A stretch of 64,000 nt of DNA from Syntrophomonas sp. DTU019 (GCA_913757435.1 CAJYDM010000002.1:124001-188000), one strand, 5' to 3'; shown: positions 1-9,236, numbered from the stretch's first letter. The notes: generated from the sequence alone by a model not told the origin. Translations and numbers: made by a program.

Positions 1-363
1 GGGGAAGTTCTGCACCCCGGCAAAACCCATATCCTTTAATTGCCTCAAGAAATAGTCCATCTCCCGGAAAGGGTCTGTCCCGCATACCCCCGCCAAAACC
101 GGAGTATCTTTGACGATTGTCAATACCTCCCGGGCCATTTCTACAACTACCTGATTGGCATCACCATAAGGCATCAGACCGGCCAGAGAACCTCGACCCG
201 CCATTCTATAGCGGCCTGAATTATAGATAATAATCAAATCCACACCACCAGCCTCTGCAGACTTGGCAGATATGCCAGTGCCGGCACCGGCACCTACCAA
301 TGGCCTCCCCGCCTTGATTTGTTCCTGCAGCCTGGCCCTAACTGTTTCTATCGTCCACGCCAT
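1..363 (-). CDS. Phosphoenolpyruvate hydrolase-like TIM-barrel protein (3' end outside window)
   Basis: The minus-strand frame opens at ATG 361-363 behind AAAGGAGG and runs off the left edge after 121 codons. The translation begins [19 protein letters not shown] and contains [20 protein letters not shown] followed by [12 protein letters not shown], which is the N-terminal part of the PEP-hydrolase-like/TIM-barrel signal transduction family. Family members bind small carboxylates; the exact reaction is not settled. It starts 18 bases after the Tm-1-like gene stop, so the two form an operon, an association I recall as common for these families. Only the N-terminal portion is visible. Confidence 0.8.
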   Translation of the reverse strand, partial: MAWTIETVRARLQEQIKAGRPLVGAGAGTGISAKSAEAGGVDLIIIYNSGRYRMAGRGSLAGLMPYGDANQVVVEMAREVLTIVKDTPVLAGVCGTDPFREMDYFLRQLKDMGFAGVQNFP

Positions 364-381
364 AGATGACAACCTCCTTTG

Positions 382-1593
382 CTATTTTTCCAGCATGTCT
401 ACTAGTTTCTTGGCCATGGCCAGGGCAAATATTTCATCATTGATAGTGTTATCCATCTCGATCAACTCAACTTTATCCCGGTCGATGTTAGTTCTCAGGG
501 TATCAAATAGAACTTGGTTTTCTTCAGGTCCATAGAAAGGCTGTCCTTCAACGTCGATCAATGAGACGCCCTTCAACGGTAAGAACAATGCGGTCGGGCC
601 TGTGGTCATGTTGAGCTTTGCGGCGATGATTTGCCCCAGCTGCCGATTTTCGTCTACTGTGGTACGCATCAAAGTAACCGTAGCATTGTGTTTATAAAGA
701 TTGCGATCTTTAAACTGTGCCGGAACCGTATCCATGGCTCCAAAATTGACCATATCCAGAGCACCGGTGGAGACCACCTGGGGAATGCCCATCTTGCCTG
801 CCGCTTCTAGTCTGTGGGGACCGGCGCTGAATACCCCGCCCACCAGTTCATCACACCATTCGGTGGTGGTGATATCCAGTACGCCTTTGATGAAACCGGC
901 GTTCACCAGTGCCTCCATCGATCCTCCACCGGCTCCGGTAGCGTGGAAGACCAGTACTTCATAGCCTTTTGACTCTAAGTATTCTCTAGCGGTGGTAACA
1001 CAGGGAGTGGTTACCCCAAACATAGTGGCCGCTAACAAGGGTTTTTCCTCTTCCAGGGCTGGCGTGACCCCTTTGGCCATGCCTGCGATGGCGAAAGCAG
1101 CATTGGCCAGGATCCTGGAGGATATCGAATTAATCCCGGAGATATCTACCACCGAGTACATCATAGTAATGTCTTTGTTACCTACATAAGGCCGGGTGTC
1201 ACCAGAAGCAACCGTAGAAACCATCATTTTGGGAATACCCACCGATAATGCCTGCATCGCATTGGTGCCGATAGTAGTGCCGGCGGTCCCGCCTAAACTG
1301 ATGATGCCCGCTACCACATTTTCCTTTTCCAGCTCGGCTACGATCTTTGCACTGCCTCTCATCATCACATCAACCGCCTGTCCCCTGTCATTGGCGGCGA
1401 CCAGTTCGGAAAGCTCTGTACCTCCGGCCTGGGCAACGGCCGTATTAGGTATGTCTGGTTCAAAGTAGGGTTTGCCTAGCACTCCGGCATTGATAACCAG
1501 AGTTGCCACACCTTGAGATTCAATGATATCCTTGATGAACTTAAATTCCGCGCCCTTAGTATCAAGAGTCCCTAAGATAACGACTTTCTTCAA
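382..1593 (-). CDS. Tm-1-like ATP-binding domain protein (UPF0261)
   Basis: Predicted 403-residue cytosolic protein of the UPF0261/Tm-1-like family. The N-terminus KKVVILGTLDTKGAEFKFI and internal GGTAGTTIGTNAMQAL and FHATGAGGGSMEALV are typical; the plant relative Tm-1 binds ATP and confers virus resistance, but the bacterial function is unknown. I chose the TTG at 1591-1593 because a GGGGG ribosome site lies just upstream and homologues begin at this KKVVILG; an in-frame ATG at 1641 would add a tail with no ribosome site. It is co-transcribed with the TIM-barrel protein immediately downstream. Confidence 0.85.
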   Translation of the reverse strand: MKKVVILGTLDTKGAEFKFIKDIIESQGVATLVINAGVLGKPYFEPDIPNTAVAQAGGTELSELVAANDRGQAVDVMMRGSAKIVAELEKENVVAGIISLGGTAGTTIGTNAMQALSVGIPKMMVSTVASGDTRPYVGNKDITMMYSVVDISGINSISSRILANAAFAIAGMAKGVTPALEEEKPLLAATMFGVTTPCVTTAREYLESKGYEVLVFHATGAGGGSMEALVNAGFIKGVLDITTTEWCDELVGGVFSAGPHRLEAAGKMGIPQVVSTGALDMVNFGAMDTVPAQFKDRNLYKHNATVTLMRTTVDENRQLGQIIAAKLNMTTGPTALFLPLKGVSLIDVEGQPFYGPEENQVLFDTLRTNIDRDKVELIEMDNTINDEIFALAMAKKLVDMLEK

Positions 1594-1740
1594 GATAACA
1601 CGCCCCCTTTTAATATACTCTGCACTTCCGCTAGAAAACATATCCTACAAATTCAGTCTATGCCTACTACCACTATATGTAAATTACTATTTTCAAATTT
1701 CCCATCTAACCGTGATCGGGGACGCTCTTCAGCCAAGTCA

Positions 1741-1775
1741 AAAGGCCGTTCCTCGCCGGAGCGGCCTTTGTTAAT
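1741..1775 (-). terminator. Rho-independent terminator after the DUF3298-like gene
   Basis: Arms AAAGGCCG (1741-1748) and CGGCCTTT (1762-1769) form an 8-bp stem with a 13-base loop. On the minus strand it is followed by TTTTGACTT. It sits between the stop of the 1831-2502 gene and the start of the Tm-1-like gene, separating the two units. Confidence 0.65.
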
Positions 1776-1830
1776 TCCAAGCTTGCGGATTCGCTAATGA
1801 TTTTATTACCCTCATGCTATTGGCAGTCTA

Positions 1831-2502
1831 CTATGCACATTTCCTGACAGGATCTATTATGCATCTGTTGTAGGGCAGCAAAAACTCTCTTATACCACTT
1901 GAATACGGGGCAATATCGTATTGTTGAAAATATACCACCACTCCCTCTGTGGTGCTATAAAAACTATCCACCTTAAAAGTCTGTTTTACCAGTTGCTCAT
2001 AATTATCGAAATAAATATCAGGATTTTCCCTTATCTGTTCAATAATTTTATTTTTAATATATGATTGATAATCATTGCGACACCCATACAATTGCCTTAG
2101 TCTAATCATCTGCCCGGTCCTCAGGTTCCAGGTCTGAGAAGTCCTTACAGTTGAGCCATGGGCTCCGCCGGTGAACTGGTAATTATCAAAATATAAACTG
2201 ATTACACAGGCTCTATTATAAGTTACGTTAAAGGTCTGCAGGGCTTCGAATGCACGTACCGGAAATCCGTTTTCAATATCAAACAGATACTGATCAACTG
2301 CCATTTGGTAAAGCTTGGTGCGAAACTCGTTTTGAAGCGCCACGGCCCTGCCTTGGTAAAACTGGTTTATAGACTTTATGGCCTTTTTGTAATTATCTGA
2401 CTCGAATTCGGGGTACTCTATTCGATAGCTTAAAACCGTTACACCGTCATATTGCATTTCCTCAGCTATTACTCTGGTATTAAAGCGGGTCATCTTTTTC
2501 AA
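1831..2502 (-). CDS. DUF3298/DUF4163 domain protein
   Basis: A 223-residue protein with the DUF4163 (N-terminal half) and DUF3298 (C-terminal half) architecture. It contains FDNYQFTGGAHGSTVRTSQTW and ends in a region with FYSTTEGVVVYFQQYDIAPY, the signature seen in RsiV-like and other Firmicutes proteins. No signal peptide or membrane anchor is visible, which is unusual because many relatives are exported or anchored. The TTG at 2500-2502 is preferred because AGGTGA lies five bases upstream; the GTG at 2511 overlaps that ribosome site. It is monocistronic with its own terminator. Function unknown. Confidence 0.75.
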   Translation of the reverse strand: MKKMTRFNTRVIAEEMQYDGVTVLSYRIEYPEFESDNYKKAIKSINQFYQGRAVALQNEFRTKLYQMAVDQYLFDIENGFPVRAFEALQTFNVTYNRACVISLYFDNYQFTGGAHGSTVRTSQTWNLRTGQMIRLRQLYGCRNDYQSYIKNKIIEQIRENPDIYFDNYEQLVKQTFKVDSFYSTTEGVVVYFQQYDIAPYSSGIREFLLPYNRCIIDPVRKCA

Positions 2503-2702
2503 TGTAATCACCTCATGATAGCATATGGAATGATGCTATATTCAGTGACTATATATTATTGTAAAAGCCAAAAACGGTTTCACTTCTCACCACAATTGTA
2601 AGATGGAGAACGGCTTGTTTCCCAAAATCATGGAAGAAATCAGCGATTATATGGTAGAGGGACTAACAAGTTAAAAGTGACGGTCGCTGAGCATAGCTTT
2701 CA

Positions 2703-3920
2703 TTATGCAGCCCTGTCCTCAGAAGCTCTCCTGGCAGAATGGTGTTTTCTGTAATTGGCGGTTCTTCCATGTAAAAAATAATACAAAAACAAGCATGCCA
2801 GTAAAACCACAGCTACAACAGTATACATCCCCCGGTAACCAATGAAAGGAATAATAAATCCGACCAACAATGGACCGGTTCCCATTCCTATGTCAGAGAA
2901 CATTAAATAGGTCGAATTGGCTAGTCCCAGGCGATAGGACGGGGTCATTTTAACCGCGATAGCCAAAGTACTGGATTGAATAGCACCGAATCCAATACCG
3001 ACTAATACTGCAGCCAGTAAAAGTTGATAACCAACATGGCTATGGCTGAATAAGAACATTCCGGCAGCAAATATGACAAATGCCGGGTACATTACTTTAT
3101 TTTCGCCCTTAGCATCGAATAAACGTCCGATAATAGGCCTTGAAATAAAGACTACCAGGGCGTAGATAATGAAAAAGAAGCTGGCTGCTTCAACTAAATC
3201 TATTTCTTGTGCATAAACTGCCAGGAAGGAAACGATACTTGAATAACTCATGAAAACAATTAAACATATTATGGCAATCGGAATCACCGGCAACTCAATT
3301 AGGTTGCTCAGCTTCAAACCACGCATTTCCTCCATTTGTCCTGCTGTGAGTTCCTTTCTAGGCAGGGATAATAAAGGCACCAGCAAAAGGCTGATAGCTG
3401 AGGCTATCGCACAGACCGAGAACATCATACTATAACTGCCATGCTGGCTGATGAACATACCCAAAAAAGGTCCAATAGCAGTTGCCAGTATTGGACATAA
3501 CGAATAATAGGCAATACCTTCGCCCCTTCTATTTATGGGCATAATATCAGCAACAATAGTTGCTGATGCTGTAGTAGTTATACCGAATGATAGGCCATGC
3601 CAAAAGCGAACCATTAGAAGAAGATAAATATCATTTACCCCGAAATATAACAAGGTCATCGCCAAACCAGTAATAACTCCCAGGGCGAGAGTGGCTTTAT
3701 AACCTATCCGTACCAGCAATTTCCCAGCAAAGAGACGCACAAGAAGTGCGCCAATAATGAATATACTTGCCGAAAACCCCGCTTCACTTGGAGCTGACCC
3801 AAATTCTTTCATCGCATAATCAGAAATAATAACCATTAATAAATAGAAGTTCACCGCGATGAAAAAGTTTATAAGTGCGTTGACAATGAACTCTTTCGTC
3901 CACAACTTTGACTGTTCCAA
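2703..3920 (-). CDS. Major facilitator superfamily transporter
   Basis: A 405-residue membrane protein with about 12 hydrophobic segments. Recognisable MFS features are RLFAGKLLVRIGYKATL after helix 2 (motif A position) and RPIIGRLFDAKGENKVM between the two halves. It is most like the drug/metabolite exporter type (YfcJ/NarK-like permeases). Translation probably starts at TTG 3918-3920 behind AAAGAGGTAA. It is not obviously co-transcribed with a neighbour, and the substrate cannot be told. Confidence 0.85.
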   Translation of the reverse strand: MEQSKLWTKEFIVNALINFFIAVNFYLLMVIISDYAMKEFGSAPSEAGFSASIFIIGALLVRLFAGKLLVRIGYKATLALGVITGLAMTLLYFGVNDIYLLLMVRFWHGLSFGITTTASATIVADIMPINRRGEGIAYYSLCPILATAIGPFLGMFISQHGSYSMMFSVCAIASAISLLLVPLLSLPRKELTAGQMEEMRGLKLSNLIELPVIPIAIICLIVFMSYSSIVSFLAVYAQEIDLVEAASFFFIIYALVVFISRPIIGRLFDAKGENKVMYPAFVIFAAGMFLFSHSHVGYQLLLAAVLVGIGFGAIQSSTLAIAVKMTPSYRLGLANSTYLMFSDIGMGTGPLLVGFIIPFIGYRGMYTVVAVVLLACLFLYYFLHGRTANYRKHHSARRASEDRAA

Positions 3921-4439
3921 ATCTATTACCTCTTTATTATAATCATTCAGGCTTATCGGTCAGCCTATACCCTTTTGCACCTGGGGCTGGATGAAGGCGC
4001 TTCATTCATGGCACCTTTAAGGCCTGGATGATCTCTGCCTCCTTCTCCGCTATCTATCTATCTGTCAACCATTTAGGATCATTTCTTTTCTTGAATGATA
4101 ACCAAATTCTATCAGGCAGTCTACCATGGGTGCAGGTTACAGATGGGGACATCAGACTGCGGTTTCAGGATTGGGGTTTGTTCCGATGCTACTAAGCATC
4201 AATCAAAATTAAATTGACACATTAGGCAAGGCATCACCAGTTGCGGCGTACACGGGGAGTCCAACACACAAGTCTGAAAAAATAAGCAATATGGCCAATT
4301 ATGTCAAAATAACGCTATATATACATTAAACAGCCAATTTTCGTCATAACTTAACTATACTTATAAGTAATATATTGTATAATAAATTAGAATATGTCGA
4401 CGGTCAGATTTATTCCAAGTAAGAGAGGAGACTACAGAA
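3921..4439. other. 519-base intergenic region before the ABC operon
   Basis: Apart from the 37-bp repeat at 4008-4044 there is no supported gene. The right part is AT-rich (about 4310-4400) and holds a TATAAT at 4378-4383, a probable -10 for the ABC operon; no convincing -35 is visible. Confidence 0.5.
4008..4044. repeat. 37-bp direct repeat, copy 1
   Basis: These 37 bases are identical to 7518-7554 in the same orientation. In copy 2 the sequence encodes EAEIIQALKVP of the metallo-beta-lactamase protein; here, on the minus strand, the same peptide reads into a TGA and is surrounded by no coding frame. Copy 1 is therefore a fragment of that gene left on the other side of the ABC transporter operon. 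Confidence 0.9.
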
Positions 4440-5561
4440 TTGAAACGAAAAGGACTTGTGGGGATTTTAGTCATTGTTTTACTAGCATCTGTCTTTCTCA
4501 TGACAGGTTGCGGGAACCAAAAGCCGGCAACTACTGGTGACGAGGAGCTGGCTACTTTAAACGTCAGCTATATCTTTACCAATCACCAAACTCCGTTGAT
4601 AGTAGCTATGAAGCAGGGAGAGGCATTTAAAGACCAGGGAACTTATTTGAAAGAAGTTGTGCCCAAAGAAAAGTATGAGTTGTATTCCGACGGAAAAAAA
4701 GTCTGCAAGGTCAACATCATCACCGCCAAAAGCGGTTCGGAGACAGCCACCCTGTTTGCCCAGGGACATATTGATATTGGTCTGGCCTCGGTAACAGCCG
4801 TTATGAACGCTATTGACAGCGGGACCGCTGTTAAAATATTGTCGCCCATCCAAACTGAAGGCATGGCATTGGTATTCCCCAAAGGCAGCAATATCAAGGA
4901 TTGGACATCGTTTGAAAACTACGTAAAATCATCTTCCAAACCGGTTATAATGGGCTATCATTCCCCTACCAGCGCACCCAAAATCGTCTTTGAAGCCGCT
5001 TTGTTCGATGCCGGTTTGAAAGTAACCCAAGATGCCAACGACACCTCGGCGGATATCCTGCTGGTTGATCTAAAAGAAACTTCAAACTTTATCCCCGCTT
5101 TGATCAGCAAGCAAGTAGAAGGATGGGTGGGGCCCTCACCTTTTCCTGAAGTTGCCGTTGAGGAAAACGTGGGACAGATCGTTGAACAATTGCGCGATCT
5201 TCCGCCTGCGGGCAAGTGGCATGATACCCCCTGCTGTGTAGTGGCAGCCAGTGATAAGATCATATCCGAATGCCCTGAAGAAGTCGAAGCCTTCATGAGG
5301 CTGATTGGTCTGAACAGCGCATGGTGCAATCAAAATTTGACCGAAGCTGCCCATATCACCGCGGATTGGATTGGAATATCCAAAGAAGAATCGGAAAAAG
5401 CCAGCCTGAAGTATATGAGTGCCCCCTCTGACAGTTGGACAGAAGGCGTGGGGGTTTATCAGAAGACTCTGGACAATATGGGCAAATTCAGCGGGAGCTT
5501 AAAGGGAAAAGAACTGAAAGATACTGAGTCGCTTCTCTTTGATTTCCAGTTTGTAGAGTAG
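4440..5561 (+). CDS. ABC transporter substrate-binding lipoprotein (NitT/TauT type)
   Basis: A 373-residue lipoprotein that captures the substrate of the downstream ABC transporter. The signal peptide runs into the lipobox LMTGC with the lipidated cysteine near residue 24. The mature part (TPLIVAMKQGEAF, ATLFAQGHIDIGLASVTAVM, ISKQVEGWVGPSPFPEVAVEE) has the layout of SsuA/TauA/NrtA periplasmic proteins. Start is TTG 4440-4442 behind AGAGAGGAG. An unusual feature is two adjacent cysteines (TPCCVVAASD) in the ligand-binding lobe. Sulfonate, nitrate, pyrimidine precursor or another anion are all possible substrates. Confidence 0.85.
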   Translation: MKRKGLVGILVIVLLASVFLMTGCGNQKPATTGDEELATLNVSYIFTNHQTPLIVAMKQGEAFKDQGTYLKEVVPKEKYELYSDGKKVCKVNIITAKSGSETATLFAQGHIDIGLASVTAVMNAIDSGTAVKILSPIQTEGMALVFPKGSNIKDWTSFENYVKSSSKPVIMGYHSPTSAPKIVFEAALFDAGLKVTQDANDTSADILLVDLKETSNFIPALISKQVEGWVGPSPFPEVAVEENVGQIVEQLRDLPPAGKWHDTPCCVVAASDKIISECPEEVEAFMRLIGLNSAWCNQNLTEAAHITADWIGISKEESEKASLKYMSAPSDSWTEGVGVYQKTLDNMGKFSGSLKGKELKDTESLLFDFQFVE

Positions 5562-5581
5562 TTTAGACCTTTGTTTTACTT

Positions 5582-5628
5582 ACAGGTTCCCGAAAACAAT
5601 TAGTTGCGGAAGGGAACCTGTTTTTATT
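5582..5628 (+). terminator. Hairpin with T-tract between binding-protein and permease genes
   Basis: Arms ACAGGTTCCC (5582-5591) and GGGAACCTGT (5612-5621) form a 10-bp stem followed by TTTTTATTTT. This is a rho-independent terminator inside an operon, expected to give excess binding protein over the membrane components. Confidence 0.8.
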
Positions 5629-5654
5629 TTATACCCAGGGAGAGGAGGAACAGC

Positions 5655-6491
5655 TTGGCTAAGGCAAGGAATACTTTACTTATCTCTCTAATCATACCGG
5701 TGCTCTTCGTAATCCTGTGGTGGTACTGTGCTCAAAGAGTAGATAATTCTATCATACTGCCGCAGGTAAGCGAGGTTTCTAGTTTATTAATCAGACCTAT
5801 GGACAATCTTATCAGCATGGGTTCGCTGCTGAGCAACATTCTGGTGAGCCTGATCAGAGTTTTGACCGGGTATATAATAGCGGTATTGTTGGCCATACCT
5901 ATGGGAATATTAATGGGATATTATTCCACCATGTTCACTCTATTCAATAATTTTTTAGGCTTGTTTCGGCCCATACCCCCATTGGCTTGGGTTCCGCTGG
6001 TTTTGGCCTGGTTTGGGGTAGCAAGTTTTGCTACTCTGTCCGGAATTGAACAAGGCCAACTCTATACATGGCTGAGCAGTTTAAAGCTATCAATGGTTTT
6101 TATCATATTCATCGGTGCCTTTTTCCCGATACTCACCAGCACAATTTACGGGGTAAGAAGCGTCAATAAAACCCTGGTCGATTCGGCATTGGTGCTGGGA
6201 GCTGATAGTCGCAAGATATTTAGTAAAATCCTTTTGCCCGCCGCAGCGCCATCGATTGTCAATGGTATGCGCACCGGTCTGGGGGTGGCCTGGATGTGCC
6301 TGGTTTCAGCGGAGATGCTGCCGGGTAGCATCTCTGGGGTAGGGTATCTTATCACCCACGCTTATACTATCGCGCATACTGAGATTGTAATCGCAGGTAT
6401 GATCAGTATTGGCGTGGTTGGGGCCGTGTTGGATCTTATGTTCAGGATTTTTGAAAACAGGAAATTTAAGTGGCAAAGACTGGCTCGCTAA
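5655..6491 (+). CDS. ABC transporter permease (NitT/TauT type)
   Basis: A 278-residue inner-membrane permease of the SsuC/TauC type with about six helices. The EAA-like coupling loop is visible as DSALVLGADSRKIFSKILLPAAAPSIVNGMRTGLGVAW. Start is TTG 5655-5657, eight bases after GAGAGGAGG. Compared with typical SsuC it has about 20 extra residues (FATLSGIEQGQLYTWLSSLK) in the middle, just before the helix preceding the EAA loop. It follows the binding protein across a terminator and precedes the ATPase by 13 bases. Confidence 0.87.
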   Translation: MAKARNTLLISLIIPVLFVILWWYCAQRVDNSIILPQVSEVSSLLIRPMDNLISMGSLLSNILVSLIRVLTGYIIAVLLAIPMGILMGYYSTMFTLFNNFLGLFRPIPPLAWVPLVLAWFGVASFATLSGIEQGQLYTWLSSLKLSMVFIIFIGAFFPILTSTIYGVRSVNKTLVDSALVLGADSRKIFSKILLPAAAPSIVNGMRTGLGVAWMCLVSAEMLPGSISGVGYLITHAYTIAHTEIVIAGMISIGVVGAVLDLMFRIFENRKFKWQRLAR

Positions 6492-6504
6492 AAAGGAGAT
6501 AAGC

Positions 6505-7329
6505 ATGCGGGAAGATATTATTGTTATCAATCAAGTGGGCAAGACCTTTATCACGGAAAAAGGCGCTAATATACCGGCATTACAGGAGTTTTCGCTGAAA
6601 ATCAAAGAAAATGATTTCATCTGTCTGGTAGGTCCCTCCGGCTGCGGGAAATCCACCTTGCTTCGAATGATGGCCGGGTTGGAGCCGGTGGTCCTGGGCC
6701 AGATTTTATACCGGGGCTATGAGGTTTTAAAACCGGATAAAAGGATAGGCATGGTCTTTCAGGAGTATTCATTACTGCCCTGGCGCACTGTGCTGGATAA
6801 TGTGGGGCTGGGTTTGGAACTGGCAGGCACCCCGATCCGCCATTGCCGAGAAACGGCCATCAAATATTTGGAGCTGGTAGGCTTGGAGAAATTCTCCGGA
6901 GCCTATCCTTACGAATTGTCTGGAGGCATGCGCCAGAGGGTAGCGATTGCCAGGGCTTTGGCCAACGATCCCGATATCCTATTGATGGATGAACCCTTTG
7001 GTGCTCTGGACGCTCATACCCGAATCCTATTGCAAAAAGAGTTATTGAAGATTTGGGAGGCAAATCGCAAAACCATAGTATTTGTAACCCATAGCGTGGA
7101 CGAAGCAATTTATCTCGCCGATCATATTATCGTAATGACTGCGGGACCCGGGAGGATAAAAGAACGTATAGATGTGAATATGCCCCGTCCCCGTGATAGG
7201 GCAAACCCGGTTTATGGGAAACTATCATCCCGTATCTTAGACATGCTGGAAGAAGAAGTCGTTTCCAGTCAGGAAGCCGTCACACCTAAGACATACCATT
7301 TCCCAGGCCGCGTAACAGCCAGGTCGTAG
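6505..7329 (+). CDS. ABC transporter ATP-binding protein (NitT/TauT type)
   Basis: A 274-residue ATPase powering the transporter. Walker A is GPSGCGKST, the signature is LSGGMRQRVAIARALA, Walker B is ILLMDEPFGALD and the switch histidine is in VFVTHSVDEAIYLAD; VFQEYSLLPWRTVLDNV is the Q-loop region typical of the SsuB/TauB/NrtD group. The ATG at 6505 has AAAAGGAGA upstream. The C-terminus after RPRDRANP is the usual short tail of this group. It ends the three-gene operon. Confidence 0.9.
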   Translation: MREDIIVINQVGKTFITEKGANIPALQEFSLKIKENDFICLVGPSGCGKSTLLRMMAGLEPVVLGQILYRGYEVLKPDKRIGMVFQEYSLLPWRTVLDNVGLGLELAGTPIRHCRETAIKYLELVGLEKFSGAYPYELSGGMRQRVAIARALANDPDILLMDEPFGALDAHTRILLQKELLKIWEANRKTIVFVTHSVDEAIYLADHIIVMTAGPGRIKERIDVNMPRPRDRANPVYGKLSSRILDMLEEEVVSSQEAVTPKTYHFPGRVTARS

Positions 7330-7353
7330 GGATTGCAAAGCCTCCCTGTTTTG

Positions 7354-8229
7354 CTATATCAGGTAGTAGCGGCCCTCAGTCTGGGCAGCCCGGTTATGCT
7401 TCACCAACCTCTGCAGATGTTGGAGCACCGCCATCTTCTCGAACCACATATTGAATTCGTCCAGGGTATGGTTCTTGCCATAGACTATCTGTTGGGCAGC
7501 CAATTCCTCTGCCGTCGATGGCACCTTTAAGGCCTGGATGATCTCTGCCTCCTTGCGGTAGATAACCTCCTCATACGCCTTCAGCCGCCCTGGTATGTTA
7601 TCGGTGATTATGCCTTTGTGCGATGATACTACGATCTTGGGGTCAATCTCGGCACAGCAGCGGATGGATTTAATGAAATCATCGATATCGCTGCAGCGAT
7701 GCGCATACCAGGGTCCAAAACTGCTCAGGTCGATGTCGGACACAAACAGCAGTCCGCTCTTTTCCTCATAGAAAGCACAGTGTCCCGGGGTATGTCCTGG
7801 GGTATGTATGACCTGCAGCCTGGTGCGTCCAAAGTCGAGGACCTCCCTATCGACAAACTCGCGATGGACCGGGGAAGCATGCAGGTCGATGCTGGCTATG
7901 AAGGCCTGGCCGATGGCGTTCCCGCCGAATTCAGAGAATCCGTAATACTCCCGGAAACCGGGCAGCGTCCGGGCTGCCGGGGCGTCCAGGGTGTGCATCC
8001 AGACTTCGGCGTCGGGGAACCGATAGTTGCCCAGGATGTGATCCTCGTGGAAATGGGTATTGACGATGACATCGATAGGTGACTTCAAGAGTTCCCGGAG
8101 ATTTTCATCTCCACAAGAGGTATCCATGAGGGCGCGCCTCTCATCATCGATCAGCAGACAATGGCAGTACGGGAAACGGGCCTTGTTGGGAGCTTCGACA
8201 AAATAAATGTGATCGGTGATCTTGACCAT
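7354..8229 (-). CDS. Metallo-beta-lactamase fold hydrolase
   Basis: A 291-residue MBL-fold protein. The metal motif HxHxDH is present as THFHEDH, further ligands are in HTPGHTPGHCAFY and in FVSDIDLSSFGPWYAH, and SSHK follows. The N-terminal FPYCHCLLIDDE and C-terminal coil (KEAEIIQALKVPSTAEELA) match the two MBL genes at 39200 and 40168, so the three form one local paralogue family. Substrate unknown; glyoxalase II-like or quorum-lactone activity cannot be assigned. Start ATG has GGAGAGG upstream. Bases 7518-7554 are duplicated at 4008-4044. Confidence 0.85.
   Translation of the reverse strand: MVKITDHIYFVEAPNKARFPYCHCLLIDDERRALMDTSCGDENLRELLKSPIDVIVNTHFHEDHILGNYRFPDAEVWMHTLDAPAARTLPGFREYYGFSEFGGNAIGQAFIASIDLHASPVHREFVDREVLDFGRTRLQVIHTPGHTPGHCAFYEEKSGLLFVSDIDLSSFGPWYAHRCSDIDDFIKSIRCCAEIDPKIVVSSHKGIITDNIPGRLKAYEEVIYRKEAEIIQALKVPSTAEELAAQQIVYGKNHTLDEFNMWFEKMAVLQHLQRLVKHNRAAQTEGRYYLI
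7518..7554. repeat. 37-bp direct repeat, copy 2
   Basis: Identical to 4008-4044, here inside the coding region of the metallo-beta-lactamase gene. The two copies lie 3,510 bases apart and bracket the ABC transporter operon. Confidence 0.9.
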
Positions 8230-8296
8230 CTATTATCCTCTCCTCATCTTACTATCCTTCGATAATAATGATTCGGCGGCCAATAATAAAATTGAT

Positions 8297-8441
8297 TCAC
8301 TCCGCTGAGCGCAATAAGGTGTGATCCCTGGTGTCGACGCTGTTGGCCACCTGCTGCATTTCTATGATGTATCCGTATACGGAGGCAAGGGGAATCAGAT
8401 CCATATATCCGAGGTTGATTTGTCTGGGTTGTTTAAGAGCC
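8297..8441 (-). pseudogene. Possible gene fragment next to trpZ-like gene
   Basis: Directly after the ATPase stop, one minus-strand frame stays open and reads as plausible protein (GYMDLIPLASVYGYIIEMQQ and then VANSVDTRDHTLLRSAE) before TGA at 8297-8299. There is no ribosome site and no full domain. It looks like the remnant of a longer gene; I do not recognise the family. Confidence 0.25.
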
Positions 8442-9236
8442 TCAACTTAATAATAACCTATCATTGACCAGTTCTTCGCCACTATGTTTTTTGAAACTGG
8501 CGATAAGCGTTTCCACAGTCATCCCGGAGCGCTCTTTCCCCTGCAGGTCAAGAATGATGCTGCCCTCATGCATCATCAGGGTGCGAGTGCCAAAGGCTAG
8601 CGCATCAGTCATGTTATGGGTAACCATCAGGGTGGTCAAGTGCTCTGCCGCTACCAGATCCCGTGTCAGCTGCAAGACCTTCCGCGAGGTCAAAGGATCG
8701 AGGGCAGCGGTGTGTTCATCCAGCATCAGCAAACTGGGGCGAACAATGGTTGCCATCAACAGGGTCAAAGCCTGCCGCTGACCTCCGGAAAGCAAGCCCA
8801 CTTTATCAGACATCCGATTTTCCAGTCCTAATTCCAATTGGGCCAATCGATCCCGGAAATTCCGCCTATCAGACCGGCTGATACCCGGTTGCAATCCCCG
8901 ACTTTTTCCCTTAGCTAAAGCCATAGCCAGATTCTCTTCAATGGTCATGGCATAGGCCGTCCCCATTAAAGGATCTTGGAAAACACGGCCAATTAAGCGC
9001 GAACGTCGGTACTCCGGCCAATTAGTGATATCGTAATCCCCCAGCATAATACTGCCGCTATCGGAAGGGTGAACCCCGGCGATACAATTAAGCAGGGTGG
9101 ATTTACCCGCCCCATTACCGCCAATTACGGCAGCGAATTCACCCGGAGCCAGGGTGAGATTAATCTGTTTTAAGACCTGTTTTTCATTCTGACTCCCCTG
9201 GCCAAAAACCTTGCTCAGGTTATTTATCTTTAGCAT
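8442..9236 (-). CDS. trpZ: ABC transporter ATP-binding protein (TrpZ-like)
   Basis: A 264-residue ATPase. Walker A GGNGAGKST, signature LLSGGQRQALTLLMA, Walker B LLMLDEHTAALDP and switch VTHNMTDALAFG are all visible. DEHTAALDP is characteristic of the COG1101 ATPases that accompany COG2984 binding proteins. I chose ATG 9234-9236 because GGGGG lies eight bases upstream; it overlaps the permease gene by 17 bases, indicating translational coupling. It is the last gene of the T-box-controlled operon. Confidence 0.85.
   Translation of the reverse strand: MLKINNLSKVFGQGSQNEKQVLKQINLTLAPGEFAAVIGGNGAGKSTLLNCIAGVHPSDSGSIMLGDYDITNWPEYRRSRLIGRVFQDPLMGTAYAMTIEENLAMALAKGKSRGLQPGISRSDRRNFRDRLAQLELGLENRMSDKVGLLSGGQRQALTLLMATIVRPSLLMLDEHTAALDPLTSRKVLQLTRDLVAAEHLTTLMVTHNMTDALAFGTRTLMMHEGSIILDLQGKERSGMTVETLIASFKKHSGEELVNDRLLLS

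Noticed and set aside
2603-2674. Plus-strand MENGLFPKIMEEISDYMVEG frame, like the end of a TetR regulator
   Set aside because: Only about 23 codons with no upstream domain; resemblance is too short to call a remnant gene.
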